Source: Deltaproteobacteria bacterium (GTDB taxonomy: Bacteria; Myxococcota; Myxococcia; Myxococcales; 40CM-4-68-19). From it: a DNA stretch of 64,000 nt. Made by a program: the position numbers and the translations under genes. Of this stretch, positions 25,941 to 34,525 are shown piece by piece. How positions within the stretch are numbered: the stretch's first letter is position 1; each line of letters opens with the position of its first letter. The stretch is from positions 1 to 64,000 of the forward strand of contig VBKL01000053.1 in assembly GCA_005879805.1 (NCBI GenBank). Reading direction: 5' to 3'. The notes beneath the pieces were generated by a model. It had not been told where the DNA came from, made no database searches, and worked only from the letters and a program-made list of their open reading frames with translations.

Positions 25941-28018
25941 AGGTTCCGAACGGCTTCCAGTTCGCCGGCGTGTCCGCGGGAATCAAGCCCAACCGCAAGG
26001 ACCTGGCGCTCGTCTACAGCGTTGCGCCTTGCTCCGCCGCCGCCTGCCTTACGCAGAACAAGGCGCGGGCTGCGCCCATCCTCGACGTGGAGAAGCGCTT
26101 GCCGGCGAGCGGCGCCCGCGCGGTGGTCGTCAACAGCGGCAACGCCAACGCGCTCACCGGACCGGAGGGCCTCGTCGACGTGAAGACCGTGTGCGAAGCG
26201 GTCGCCCGCGCCCTCGACGTACCCGCGCAGAGCGTCCTCTCCGCCTCGACCGGCGTCATCGGCCACCGGCTACCCGCGCACAAGATCGTCGCGGCGGCAC
26301 CCGCGCTCGTGGGGAGCCTGCGGCCCGAACCGGAGCAGGCCGCCGAAGCGATGATGACCACCGACACCCGCATCAAGCTCGCGGGCCGCTCGGTCGAGAT
26401 CGGCGGCAAGGAAGTGGTCATCGCTGCCCTCTGCAAGGGCTCCGGGATGATCGCCCCGTCGCTCGCCACCATGATCGCGGTGGTCACGACCGACTGCGCG
26501 ATCTCACCGCCGGCGCTCGCGGGCGCTCTCTCCGCCGCGATGAAGAAGAGCTTCAATGCCCTGACCGTCGACGGAGACATGAGCACGAACGACGTGGTCT
26601 TCGCGCTCGCCAACGGGCTCGCGGGCAATGTGCAGCTGGCAGATCCCGGACCTGATCTCGACCGCTTCACCGCGGCGCTTTCCGCCGTCTGCGAGGAGCT
26701 TGCCAAGGAAATCGCCGCCGACGGCGAGGGCGCAACCAAGCTCCTCGAGGTGCGCGTCACCGGCGCTCCGAGCGACGAGGTGGCGATCGATGCCGCCCGC
26801 GCCGTGGCTGGTTCCAGCCTGGTCAAGGCGGCCATCTTCGGCGCCGACCCGAACTGGGGCCGCGTCCTCGCCTCGATCGGTGCCAGGGCGGGGACTTGTG
26901 GCTATCCGATCGAGCCCGCCGACGCCAAGGTCAGCGTGCAGTCGATGGACGTCTACGACCGCGCTCCCCTCGCGCACGAGACGAGCGTCCTCAAGGCGCG
27001 CATGCGGGAGCCGGAGGTCCGCGTCGCCGTCGACCTGCGCGCCGGAAAGGGAAGCGGCGTCGCCTGGGGCTGCGACCTCTCCTACGACTACGTGAAGATC
27101 AACGCCGACTACACGAGCCTCATCGTCCCGAGGCCCGACGGCGGCGTGGCAAAGGACGACCGGCTCGCCAACTACAGCCCCACCTTCAAGCAGCAGCTTC
27201 TCGTCGAGGCGCTCGGCTACATCCGCCGCTTCACCGGCACGCGCTGCGTGGTGAAGTACGGCGGCGCCGCGATGATGAAGGAGTCCTTGAAGAAGTCCTT
27301 CTGCGACGACATCGGGCTCCTCCGCAGCGTCGGCCTGCGCCCGGTGGTGGTGCACGGCGGCGGCCCCGAGATCACCCGGACCCTGGAGAAGCTCGGCTCG
27401 AAGCCCGAGTTCGTCGACGGCCAGCGGGTGACCAACGCCAGCGATCTCAAGGTCGTCGAGATGGTCCTCACCGGTTCCATCAACACCGACCTGGTAACAC
27501 TGCTCAATCAAGAGGGCGGGCAGGCGGTTGGCGTTTCCGGAAAAGACGGCGCGCTGCTCCGCGTCCGCAAGCTGCAAAGCGAAGGCAGGGACCTCGGCCA
27601 GGTGGGCGAGATCACGCGGGTGAACAAGGACTTCCTCGAGATGCTGCTCACCCAGGGCTACGTGCCGATCATCTCGCCCATCGGGATCGGCGAAGACGGG
27701 CAGAGCTACAACATCAACGCCGACCAGGTCGCGGCGGAGGTGGCGATCGCCATCGGCGCGACCAAGCTCATCTACCTCTCCGACGTCCCCGGCATCCTCA
27801 AGGGCGGCGAGCTGGTCGAGGAGATGAAGGCGCAGGATCTCGCTGCGCACGTCGAGGACGGAACCATTTCCGGCGGCATGACGGTGAAAGCGCGCTCCAT
27901 CTTCAAGGCGCTGCAGAGCGGCGTCGCGAGCGCGCACCTCATCGACGGCCGCGTCCCTCACAGCATCATCGGGGAGCTGTTCACCGACAAAGGCGTCGGG
28001 ACGCTCATTTCCAGATGA
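25937..28018 (+). CDS. argJB: Fused ornithine acetyltransferase (ArgJ) - acetylglutamate kinase (ArgB)
   Basis: A single 693-residue frame from GTG 25937. Residues 1-394 are ArgJ: KGSGMIAPSLATM contains the Ala177-Thr178 self-cleavage site with the nucleophilic Thr, and the domain ends YVKINADYT as ArgJ normally does. A linker of about 18 residues (395-412) leads to complete ArgB (413-693): VVKYGGAAM, VVHGGGPEI, ADQVAAEVA, SDVPGIL, GGMTVKARS. ArgJ recycles the acetyl group between acetylornithine and glutamate; ArgB phosphorylates N-acetylglutamate. Because ArgJ cuts itself, ArgB would remain attached to the beta chain. It overlaps argR by 4 bp. The ArgJ N-terminus looks complete. Confidence 0.95.
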   Translation: MKVPNGFQFAGVSAGIKPNRKDLALVYSVAPCSAAACLTQNKARAAPILDVEKRLPASGARAVVVNSGNANALTGPEGLVDVKTVCEAVARALDVPAQSVLSASTGVIGHRLPAHKIVAAAPALVGSLRPEPEQAAEAMMTTDTRIKLAGRSVEIGGKEVVIAALCKGSGMIAPSLATMIAVVTTDCAISPPALAGALSAAMKKSFNALTVDGDMSTNDVVFALANGLAGNVQLADPGPDLDRFTAALSAVCEELAKEIAADGEGATKLLEVRVTGAPSDEVAIDAARAVAGSSLVKAAIFGADPNWGRVLASIGARAGTCGYPIEPADAKVSVQSMDVYDRAPLAHETSVLKARMREPEVRVAVDLRAGKGSGVAWGCDLSYDYVKINADYTSLIVPRPDGGVAKDDRLANYSPTFKQQLLVEALGYIRRFTGTRCVVKYGGAAMMKESLKKSFCDDIGLLRSVGLRPVVVHGGGPEITRTLEKLGSKPEFVDGQRVTNASDLKVVEMVLTGSINTDLVTLLNQEGGQAVGVSGKDGALLRVRKLQSEGRDLGQVGEITRVNKDFLEMLLTQGYVPIISPIGIGEDGQSYNINADQVAAEVAIAIGATKLIYLSDVPGILKGGELVEEMKAQDLAAHVEDGTISGGMTVKARSIFKALQSGVASAHLIDGRVPHSIIGELFTDKGVGTLISR

Positions 28019-28476
28019 GGAAGCTGCAGATCGTACAGAGCAAGGGCGCTCGTCACGAGGCCATCCGGCGGCTCCTGCAGGCCGAGCGGATCGGCACGCA
28101 GGAGGGTCTCTGCCGCGCGCTCGCCCGTGAAGGTTTCCGGGTGACGCAGGCGACGCTATCCCGCGATCTGCAGCAACTCGGCGCGGTGCGCGTCGGCGGC
28201 CTGTACGAGCTTCCGCCTGCATCGCCCGCGGCGGCAAGGCTGCAGGAAGTGGGCGACCTGGTCGTCTCCTTCGCGGAGAACGATCTCCTCGTGGTGCTAC
28301 GCACCCAGCCCGGTGCCGCGCCCGCCGTCGCGTCGGCGATCGACGCTGCCCGCCTTCCCGGATGCCTCGGGACCCTGGCGGGAGACGACACCATCTTCGC
28401 CACGCCGGTTCGCGGCGTGGCCGTTCGCAAGCTTTCGCGCAAGCTGCGCAACCTTTTCGGAAGGGAGCTGTCATGA
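28015..28476 (+). CDS. argR: Arginine repressor
   Basis: The protein is 153 residues. The N-terminal winged helix has VTQATLSRDLQQLGAVRV, the ArgR signature. The C-terminal hexamerisation/arginine-binding domain has GTLAGDDTIFATP (the GDDT-type arginine-binding turn). Its ATG overlaps the argJB stop (ATGA) and its stop overlaps argG, so it is made only with the biosynthetic enzymes, giving direct feedback on its own operon through the box upstream of argC. Confidence 0.95.
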   Translation: MRKLQIVQSKGARHEAIRRLLQAERIGTQEGLCRALAREGFRVTQATLSRDLQQLGAVRVGGLYELPPASPAAARLQEVGDLVVSFAENDLLVVLRTQPGAAPAVASAIDAARLPGCLGTLAGDDTIFATPVRGVAVRKLSRKLRNLFGRELS

Positions 28477-29681
28477 CCCGGCAGAAGATCGTCCTCGCGT
28501 ACTCCGGCGGCCTCGACACGAGCATCCTCGTCCGCATCCTCAGCGACGACTACGGCTACGACGTCATCGCCTGCCACGCCGACGTCGGCGAGGCGAAGGA
28601 CAAGGAGTACCTCGCCATGCGCGCCCGCAAGGCCGGCGCCATCGCCTGCGAGGTGGTCGACGCGCAGGACGAGTTCGCGCGCGACTTCTGCTTCCCGGCG
28701 CTGCAAGCAAATGCGCTCTATCAAGGCGTCTATCCGCTCTCGGCGGCGCTTTCCCGGCCGCTCATCGCCCGGCACCTGGTCGCGGCGGCCCGCAAGCACG
28801 GCGCCACCGCGGTCGCCCACGGCGCCACCGGCAAGGGGAACGACCAGGTCCGCTTCGACCTCGCGGTGAAGGGCCTGGCGCCCGATCTCAAGATCGTCGC
28901 CCCGCAGCGCGAACGGAACATTTCCCGGGACGCTGCCCTCGAGTACGCCAAGCAGCATGGCATCGAGGTGCCGGCGACGAAGAAGAGCCCCTTCTCGATC
29001 GACGAGAATCTCTGGGGCCGCTCGATCGAGGGCGGCGTCCTCGAGGACCCCGATACCGAGCCGCCGGAAGAGGCCTTCGCCTGGACCAAGGCGTCGAAGG
29101 AAGCGCCCGACGCGCCGGCCTACCTCACCATCGGCTTCGAGCAGGGCCTGCCAGTGAGCCTCGACGGCAAGAAAGTGCCGCCTGCCCAGCTCATTACCCA
29201 GGTCGGCAAGGTCGCCGGCGACAACGGCGTCGGACGCATCGACCTGATGGAGGACCGCGTCGTCGGCATCAAGAGCCGAGAGACCTATGAGTGCCCGGCG
29301 TCGGTGGCGCTCATCGCCGCGCACCAGGACCTCGAGCGCTTCACCACGCTCCGCCAGTCGCTGCAGACCAAGGCCTTCCTCGACCAGAAGTACACGGAGC
29401 TGGTCTACGACGGCTTCTGGTACTCGCCCTTGCGCCACGCGATCGACGCCTTCAACACCGAGCACGCGAAGACCATCACCGGCCAGGTGACGCTCCGCTT
29501 CCACAAGGGATCGATGCGCGTCGTCCGGCGCTCGTCGGAGAACGGCGTCTACAACCACGGCCTCGCCACCTACGGAACCGGCGACAAGTTCGATCACCGC
29601 GCCGCGGAAGGATTCATCACCCTCCTCGGCCTCAGCCTCCACGAGTTCAGCCGCCTGCACGGCGGGGAAGAAGCTCCGTGA
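28473..29681 (+). CDS. argG: Argininosuccinate synthase
   Basis: The protein is 402 residues. N-type ATP pyrophosphatase P-loop AYSGGLDTS is at residues about 8-16, then HGATGKGNDQVRF and SPFSIDENLWGRSIE. It condenses citrulline and aspartate with ATP. ATG at 28473 overlaps the argR stop, and its own stop overlaps the GTG of argH. An in-frame ATG further upstream lies within argR and is not used. Confidence 0.97.
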   Translation: MTRQKIVLAYSGGLDTSILVRILSDDYGYDVIACHADVGEAKDKEYLAMRARKAGAIACEVVDAQDEFARDFCFPALQANALYQGVYPLSAALSRPLIARHLVAAARKHGATAVAHGATGKGNDQVRFDLAVKGLAPDLKIVAPQRERNISRDAALEYAKQHGIEVPATKKSPFSIDENLWGRSIEGGVLEDPDTEPPEEAFAWTKASKEAPDAPAYLTIGFEQGLPVSLDGKKVPPAQLITQVGKVAGDNGVGRIDLMEDRVVGIKSRETYECPASVALIAAHQDLERFTTLRQSLQTKAFLDQKYTELVYDGFWYSPLRHAIDAFNTEHAKTITGQVTLRFHKGSMRVVRRSSENGVYNHGLATYGTGDKFDHRAAEGFITLLGLSLHEFSRLHGGEEAP

Positions 29682-31111
29682 TCGTCGCCAAGACCGAAGC
29701 GGCCGGGGAGCGATCGCTGCTCCCCGAGGTGCTCGCTTTCACGAGCTCCCTGCCGCTCGATCGCAAACTCTTGCGCGAGGATCTGGTGGGGAGCCTCGCA
29801 CACCTGACGATGCTGGCGCGGACTGGCATCGTTCCGCGCGACGCGGCGCAAGCCATCCGTGAAGAGCTCTGCAAGATCTGGGCGGATGGCGAGCTATCTG
29901 CCGAGGAAGACGTCCACATGGCGGTCGAGGCTCGCATCGCCGCCCGCCTCGGCGAGCGTGCCGGGCTCCTCCACACGGCGCGGTCGCGCAACGATCAGGT
30001 GGCACTCGATCTGCGGCTGCACGTGCGCGATCAATGCGCACGGTCGCTCGAGGAGATCGCGCTTCTCGCCAAAGCGCTCGCGGCTCGCGCCCGGGCCGAG
30101 CCGGAGACGGTCCTTCCTTCCTACACCCACCGGCAGCGCGCCCAGCCCATCTCGCTCGCTTATCTTCTCTGCGGCTACGGGGCGATGTTCGTCCGCGACG
30201 CCGAGGCGCTGCGGTTCGTCCTGCAGGGCTGCGGCGCGCTTCCGCTCGGCGTCGGCGCCATCGCCGGGACCTCGTTTCCCATCGACCGCGAGATGGTCCG
30301 CAAGCTGTTGCGCTTCGAGCGGCTCACCTCCAACGGCCTCGACACGGTCGGCGATCGCGATTTCGCGCTCGACTTCGCCTACGCGACCGCGCGGTCGCTG
30401 CTCCATGCTTCGCGGGTCGCGACGGACATGGTCGACTTCTCCAGCGCGGAGTTCGGCTACGCGCGCCTCGACGGCGACATCGCCTGCGGCTCCTCGATGA
30501 TGCCGCAGAAGCGCAATCCGGACCTCTTCGAGATCATCCGCGGCAAGTCGGGCCAGGCAGTGGGAAACCTCACTTCGCTCCTCGTCACGCTGAAGGGCCT
30601 TCCCGGCGGCTACAACCGGGACCTCCAAGAAGACCGCGCTCCGCTCCTCGAGACGGGACCGTTGTTGACGTCGGTGCTCGGCATGCTCCGCCTCGGCCTC
30701 GAGCACGTGCGCTTCGATCCCGTCCGGACTCTCGCCGCGGTGGAGAGCGACTTCATGCAGGCGACCGATCTGGCCGAGGCGCTCGCCCAGAAGGGCGTCC
30801 CGTTCCGGACCGCCTACCAGGCCGTCGGACGGCTGGTGCGGGCTTGCCAGGAACGCGGCCTTCCGCTCGCGAAAGCGACGCCGGAGATGGCCCGCGAAGC
30901 GGACCCGCGCATCGACGCCGAGGTGCTGCGCGCCTGCGATCCTCGCGCTTCCATCGGCCGCAAGCGGAACGCGGGCGGCACCGGCCCCGACTCGGTGCAG
31001 GCGCAAATCGCGGCCCTGGAGGCCGATGCCGAAAAAGCCTCCGCCGCCGCGAAAGCCGTCCCGCGACTCGACGACCTCTTCTCCGACCTGTCGAAAACGG
31101 AGTTGCGATGA
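29678..31111 (+). CDS. argH: Argininosuccinate lyase
   Basis: The protein is 477 residues from GTG 29678 (GTGA overlap with argG). Fumarase/aspartase superfamily signature SSMMPQKRNPD is present, plus HTARSRNDQVALDLRL and TVLPSYTHRQRAQPI. It splits argininosuccinate to arginine and fumarate. The C-terminus is complete and overlaps argF by 4 bp. No N-acetyltransferase domain is fused, unlike in some gamma-proteobacteria. Confidence 0.96.
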   Translation: MIVAKTEAAGERSLLPEVLAFTSSLPLDRKLLREDLVGSLAHLTMLARTGIVPRDAAQAIREELCKIWADGELSAEEDVHMAVEARIAARLGERAGLLHTARSRNDQVALDLRLHVRDQCARSLEEIALLAKALAARARAEPETVLPSYTHRQRAQPISLAYLLCGYGAMFVRDAEALRFVLQGCGALPLGVGAIAGTSFPIDREMVRKLLRFERLTSNGLDTVGDRDFALDFAYATARSLLHASRVATDMVDFSSAEFGYARLDGDIACGSSMMPQKRNPDLFEIIRGKSGQAVGNLTSLLVTLKGLPGGYNRDLQEDRAPLLETGPLLTSVLGMLRLGLEHVRFDPVRTLAAVESDFMQATDLAEALAQKGVPFRTAYQAVGRLVRACQERGLPLAKATPEMAREADPRIDAEVLRACDPRASIGRKRNAGGTGPDSVQAQIAALEADAEKASAAAKAVPRLDDLFSDLSKTELR

Positions 31112-31998
31112 AGCGCGATTTCTTGCGGCTCTCGGACTTCACCGCCAGCGAGTACACGGCGCTGTTCCGGCGGGCCGCCGAGCTGAAGGCGGCGCGGGCC
31201 AGCGGGCAGATCGTCCGCACGCTGACCGCCAAGACCTTGCTCCTGCTGTTCGAGAAGAACTCGACGCGCACCCGGCTCTCCTTCGAGGCGGCGATCGGAC
31301 AGCTGGGCGGGACGGCGATCACCTTGCCGATGCAGGAATCGCAGGTCTCGCGCGGCGAAACGCTCGCCGACACAGCCGCGGTCGCCTCGCGCTACGTCGA
31401 CGCCATCGTCTACCGCACGCACGGCGACGACCGGCTCCGCGAGCTGGCGAAGAGCGCCACCGTCCCCGTCATCAACGGCCTGAGCGACGGCGGACATCCG
31501 GTGCAGATCCTCGCCGACCTCTTCACGGTCACCGAACGGTTCGGATCGCTGCGCGGCCGGATCATCGCCTGGGTCGGCGACGGCGCCTCGAACATGGCGC
31601 TTTCCTGGATCGAGGCGGCGCCCATTTTCGGGTTCACGCTGCGTATCAGCGCTCCCGAGGGGTTCCGCCCCCCCAAGGCCGGTATTTTCGAGACCGTGAA
31701 CGACCCGTCCGTAGCGGTACGGGGTGCCCACGTGGTCACCACCGACGTCTGGGTCAGCATGGGGCAGGAGAAGGAAGCGGCCGAAAGGAAACGCGCTTTT
31801 TCCGGGTATTGCGTGGACGAGGCCCTCCTTGGGCGGGCGCTGCCCGAGGCAATCGTTTTGCACTGCCTTCCGGCGCATCGCGGCGAGGAGATCACCGCGG
31901 GCGTCCTCGACGGGCCGCGTTCCGCCGTCCTCGACGAGGCGGAGAACCGGATGCACGTGCAGAAGGCGCTGCTCGAAGCGCTCTTGCTGCGCCGCTGA
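31108..31998 (+). CDS. argF: Ornithine carbamoyltransferase
   Basis: The protein is 296 residues. Carbamoyl-phosphate loop EKNSTRTRLSFE; GDGASNMALSW; HCLPAHRGEEI (the HCLP motif of ornithine carbamoyltransferases). It makes citrulline from ornithine and carbamoyl phosphate, the latter supplied by carA (51.6 kb) and carB (36.2 kb). Last gene of the arg operon, followed by about 48 bp before the next start. No clear terminator seen. Confidence 0.96.
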   Translation: MKRDFLRLSDFTASEYTALFRRAAELKAARASGQIVRTLTAKTLLLLFEKNSTRTRLSFEAAIGQLGGTAITLPMQESQVSRGETLADTAAVASRYVDAIVYRTHGDDRLRELAKSATVPVINGLSDGGHPVQILADLFTVTERFGSLRGRIIAWVGDGASNMALSWIEAAPIFGFTLRISAPEGFRPPKAGIFETVNDPSVAVRGAHVVTTDVWVSMGQEKEAAERKRAFSGYCVDEALLGRALPEAIVLHCLPAHRGEEITAGVLDGPRSAVLDEAENRMHVQKALLEALLLRR

Positions 31999-32046
31999 AA
32001 CGTTCGGCTTGCGGCCGGGAGCGGCGATCCGTTAGCTTCCGTGCCC

Positions 32047-33135
32047 ATGAACCGACGCGAATTCCTCGGTGGTGCGGCCGTCCTGGCAACGTTCCCCTGG
32101 CGCCGGCTGCTCGCGGATGACGTTCAGTCCTCCCAAGCGCCCTGGCGCACCTTCGAGACCACGACCCGCGTCGAAGTAGTGAAGCCCGAGGGCATCTCGC
32201 GCGTCTGGCTGCCCTTGCCGATGGGCGGAGACACCGACTGGCAGCGCGCCCTCGGCAATACCTGGAACGGCAACGCGAAGAAGATGGAGGCGGTCAAGGT
32301 CGGCAGGGAATCCGCGGCGATGCTCTATGCCGAGTGGGCCTCCGGTAGCGAGTCGCCCTTCGTCGAGCTGAAGAGCAAGTTCACGACGCGCGATCGCGCG
32401 GTGGATCTCAGCGCGGCGCGGGCGTCGGCACCGCAACTGAGCAAGGAAGAGATCGCGCTGTATACCGCGCCGACCGAGTACATCCCTTGCGACGGTCTCA
32501 TCCGGGAGACGGCGCTCATGCGCGCCGCCAAGGGCGCCCAGACCGACCTCGAGAAGGGCCGCGCCATCTACGAATGGATCGTGCAGCACACGGCCCGCGA
32601 TCCGAAGACCAAGGGTTGCGGGACCGGAAACGTCAAGGCGATGCTCGAAAGCGGCAATCTCGGCGGCAAGTGCGCCGACCTGAACGGCCTCTTCGTGGGA
32701 ATGTGCCGCTCGCTCGGCATTCCCGCGCGCGACGTCTACGGAATCCGCGTCGCCAGCTCGAAGCTCGGCTACAAGAGCCTGGGCGCGAACACTTCGACCA
32801 TCACCAAGGCGCAGCACTGCCGCGCGGAGTTCTTCGCCGAGGGAATCGGCTGGGTGCCGGTCGATCCCGCCGACGTGCGCAAGGTGATGCTGGAGGAGCC
32901 TCCCGGGAACCTGCCGCTGCAGGACGCGAAGGTGGAAGCCGCCCACAAGCGTCTGTTCGGCTCCTGGGAGATGAACTGGCTCGCCTTGAACACCGCCCAG
33001 GACGTCGTCCTCCCCAATTCGAAGGGTCCCAAGCTCCCGTTCTTCATGTATCCGAACGGTGAGTCGGGCGGAGAGCGGCTCGACTCGCTGGAGCCCGACA
33101 AGTTCAAGTACGCCATCACCGCCGCCGAGGTGTGA
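32047..33135 (+). CDS. Exported transglutaminase-like protease-fold protein
   Basis: The protein is 362 residues from ATG 32047 (a GTG six bases earlier is possible). A Tat-type N-terminus MNRREFLGGAAVL predicts export. The transglutaminase core is present: GGKCADLNGLFVGMCRSLGIPAR has the catalytic Cys, followed by HCRAEFFAEGIGWVPVDPAD with the His and Asp. The N-terminal region (TTTRVEVVKPEGISRVWLPLP) is the usual beta domain. Likely a periplasmic peptidase or transamidase; substrate unknown. The stop overlaps the thioredoxin gene. Confidence 0.88.
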   Translation: MNRREFLGGAAVLATFPWRRLLADDVQSSQAPWRTFETTTRVEVVKPEGISRVWLPLPMGGDTDWQRALGNTWNGNAKKMEAVKVGRESAAMLYAEWASGSESPFVELKSKFTTRDRAVDLSAARASAPQLSKEEIALYTAPTEYIPCDGLIRETALMRAAKGAQTDLEKGRAIYEWIVQHTARDPKTKGCGTGNVKAMLESGNLGGKCADLNGLFVGMCRSLGIPARDVYGIRVASSKLGYKSLGANTSTITKAQHCRAEFFAEGIGWVPVDPADVRKVMLEEPPGNLPLQDAKVEAAHKRLFGSWEMNWLALNTAQDVVLPNSKGPKLPFFMYPNGESGGERLDSLEPDKFKYAITAAEV

Positions 33136-33602
33136 TGGCGCTCGTCGTCGCCGCGCTCCTCGCCGCGGCGCCGCCGCTCCACTTGAAGGACACGACCGGC
33201 GCCCCGCACCGCCTCTCCGATTACCGGGGCAAGGTGGTGCTGGTGAATTTCTGGGCGACGTGGTGCGAGCCGTGCCGCGAGGAGCTCCCCAGCATCGAGC
33301 GCCTCCGCGCCGCTCTCGCGGACCGGCGGTTCGCGGTGCTCGCGGTACAGATGGGCGGCAGCCCGCGGACGGCGCGCGACATCGCCGCCACGCTCGGGCT
33401 GCACTTCCCGTTGCTCATGGACGGCGACTCGAGCGCGTCGGCGGCGTGGAAGGTGAACGTGCTGCCGACGAGCTTCCTCGTCGGTCCGGACGGCGTGGTC
33501 GCGCTGAGCCACGTCGGCGAAGTGGACTGGTCGAGCGGCGAATGGCGCCGAAAGGTCGAGGCGCTGCTGCCGCGCATCGAGAAGCGGGCCCGCAGGCAAT
33601 AG
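33135..33602 (+). CDS. TlpA/ResA-like thioredoxin-fold protein
   Basis: The protein is 155 residues; ATG 33135 overlaps the preceding stop (TGATG), and GTG 33132 is an alternative start. A short hydrophobic N-terminus (signal or anchor) precedes NFWATWCEPCREELPS with the redox motif CEPC, then a cis-Pro VLPTSFLVG. Periplasmic thiol reductase of the ResA/TlpA group. Translational coupling to the transglutaminase gene suggests it keeps that enzyme's catalytic Cys reduced. It ends 8 bp from a convergent membrane-protein gene. Confidence 0.88.
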   Translation: MALVVAALLAAAPPLHLKDTTGAPHRLSDYRGKVVLVNFWATWCEPCREELPSIERLRAALADRRFAVLAVQMGGSPRTARDIAATLGLHFPLLMDGDSSASAAWKVNVLPTSFLVGPDGVVALSHVGEVDWSSGEWRRKVEALLPRIEKRARRQ

Positions 33603-33609
33603 CGCCGGC

Positions 33610-34287
33610 TCAGGCCGGGTGCGGTTCGGCGCTCCCGACCCGCCATCCCAGCCAGATCACCGCCACGGCCATCAGCGCGATGACCAGGGCGCTGCTGATG
33701 CGCGAGAGCGTGGCGAAGAGCGAGAGCGTGCCGCCGGGAAGTCCCGTGAAGGCGAGGCCGACCATGGGAAGCACCGGGGCGCCGCAGCCCGCCAGCGAGC
33801 AGGGCCCCACGGTGAGCCCGAAGGCGCCGGTCATGACTCCCAGGAGCCCGGCAGGTCGCGCGGCCCCGGACACGCCCGCCTGGGTCGTCATTGGCTGGTG
33901 CCGGCCATACGACCAGAGCGCGAAGTAGGCGCCGAAAACCAGGGCCGTGCAGAGGATCCGCGCGATGGTCGGGACGTCGATGATGAATCCCCAGTCGATC
34001 CCTTCGGTCCCGTCGGCGCTCGCCCAGGCGATGGTCAGGTGGGACAGGAAGTCGAGCTTGGCCGAGAGCGGCTGGTCCGAGCCGATGTAATCGGGCAAGC
34101 GCCGGAGCCAGGGGTTGAAGGTGAAGAAGTCGGCCGGCCGTCGGACCAGCGACAGGAGGGCCACCGGCGCGACCAGATTGAAGACCGCGACGGCGGCCGC
34201 TACCCCGAGGAGCACCCCGGCCCGGGAACGCACCGCAGCGGAGATTCCGCGGCGCGTCTGCGCAATCGCGGTCGAGGCCGTGGTCAT
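33610..34287 (-). CDS. Membrane protein with CcdA-like Cys/Pro motif, function unknown
   Basis: The protein is 225 residues from ATG 34285-34287. About four or five TM segments: residues about 22-44, 120-140, and three near the C-terminus. The segment GPCSLAGCGAPVLPMVG places two Cys and two Pro as in the conserved helices of CcdA/DsbD electron carriers, though the protein is not clearly a member. The hairpin repeat at 34288 supplies GGAG six bases before the ATG. Being beside a TlpA gene makes a thiol-electron role possible, but this is only inference. Confidence 0.65.
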   Translation of the reverse strand: MTTASTAIAQTRRGISAAVRSRAGVLLGVAAAVAVFNLVAPVALLSLVRRPADFFTFNPWLRRLPDYIGSDQPLSAKLDFLSHLTIAWASADGTEGIDWGFIIDVPTIARILCTALVFGAYFALWSYGRHQPMTTQAGVSGAARPAGLLGVMTGAFGLTVGPCSLAGCGAPVLPMVGLAFTGLPGGTLSLFATLSRISSALVIALMAVAVIWLGWRVGSAEPHPA

Positions 34288-34337
34288 CGTATGCTCCGGC
34301 CTGCGGCCCGCCCGTCGCAGGCACAGCCCGCTCCTCC
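34288..34337 (-). repeat. Dispersed hairpin leader repeat, copy 1
   Basis: About 50 bp, similar to copies at 39470 and 57125. Read on the minus strand it forms an imperfect long hairpin and ends GGAGCATACG directly against the ATG of the membrane-protein gene, so the repeat provides its ribosome binding site. This copy has lost a few bases in the second arm. Confidence 0.75.
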
Positions 34338-34525
34338 ATCGAGGCGATGAGCCTATCCGAGGAGGGCTTGGATGGCCACGGAAACCGGCGCCACTGGCGC
34401 CGATCCTCGCAGTCGGGGCGACCCGGGACCCACACCGGCGCCCCCGGCGCCACACGACCACTGGCTGGCCCCCAATGGTTTGAAGACATAGCAAGGCGCC
34501 TCTCTCGTGTAGAGTCGACCCTGCC

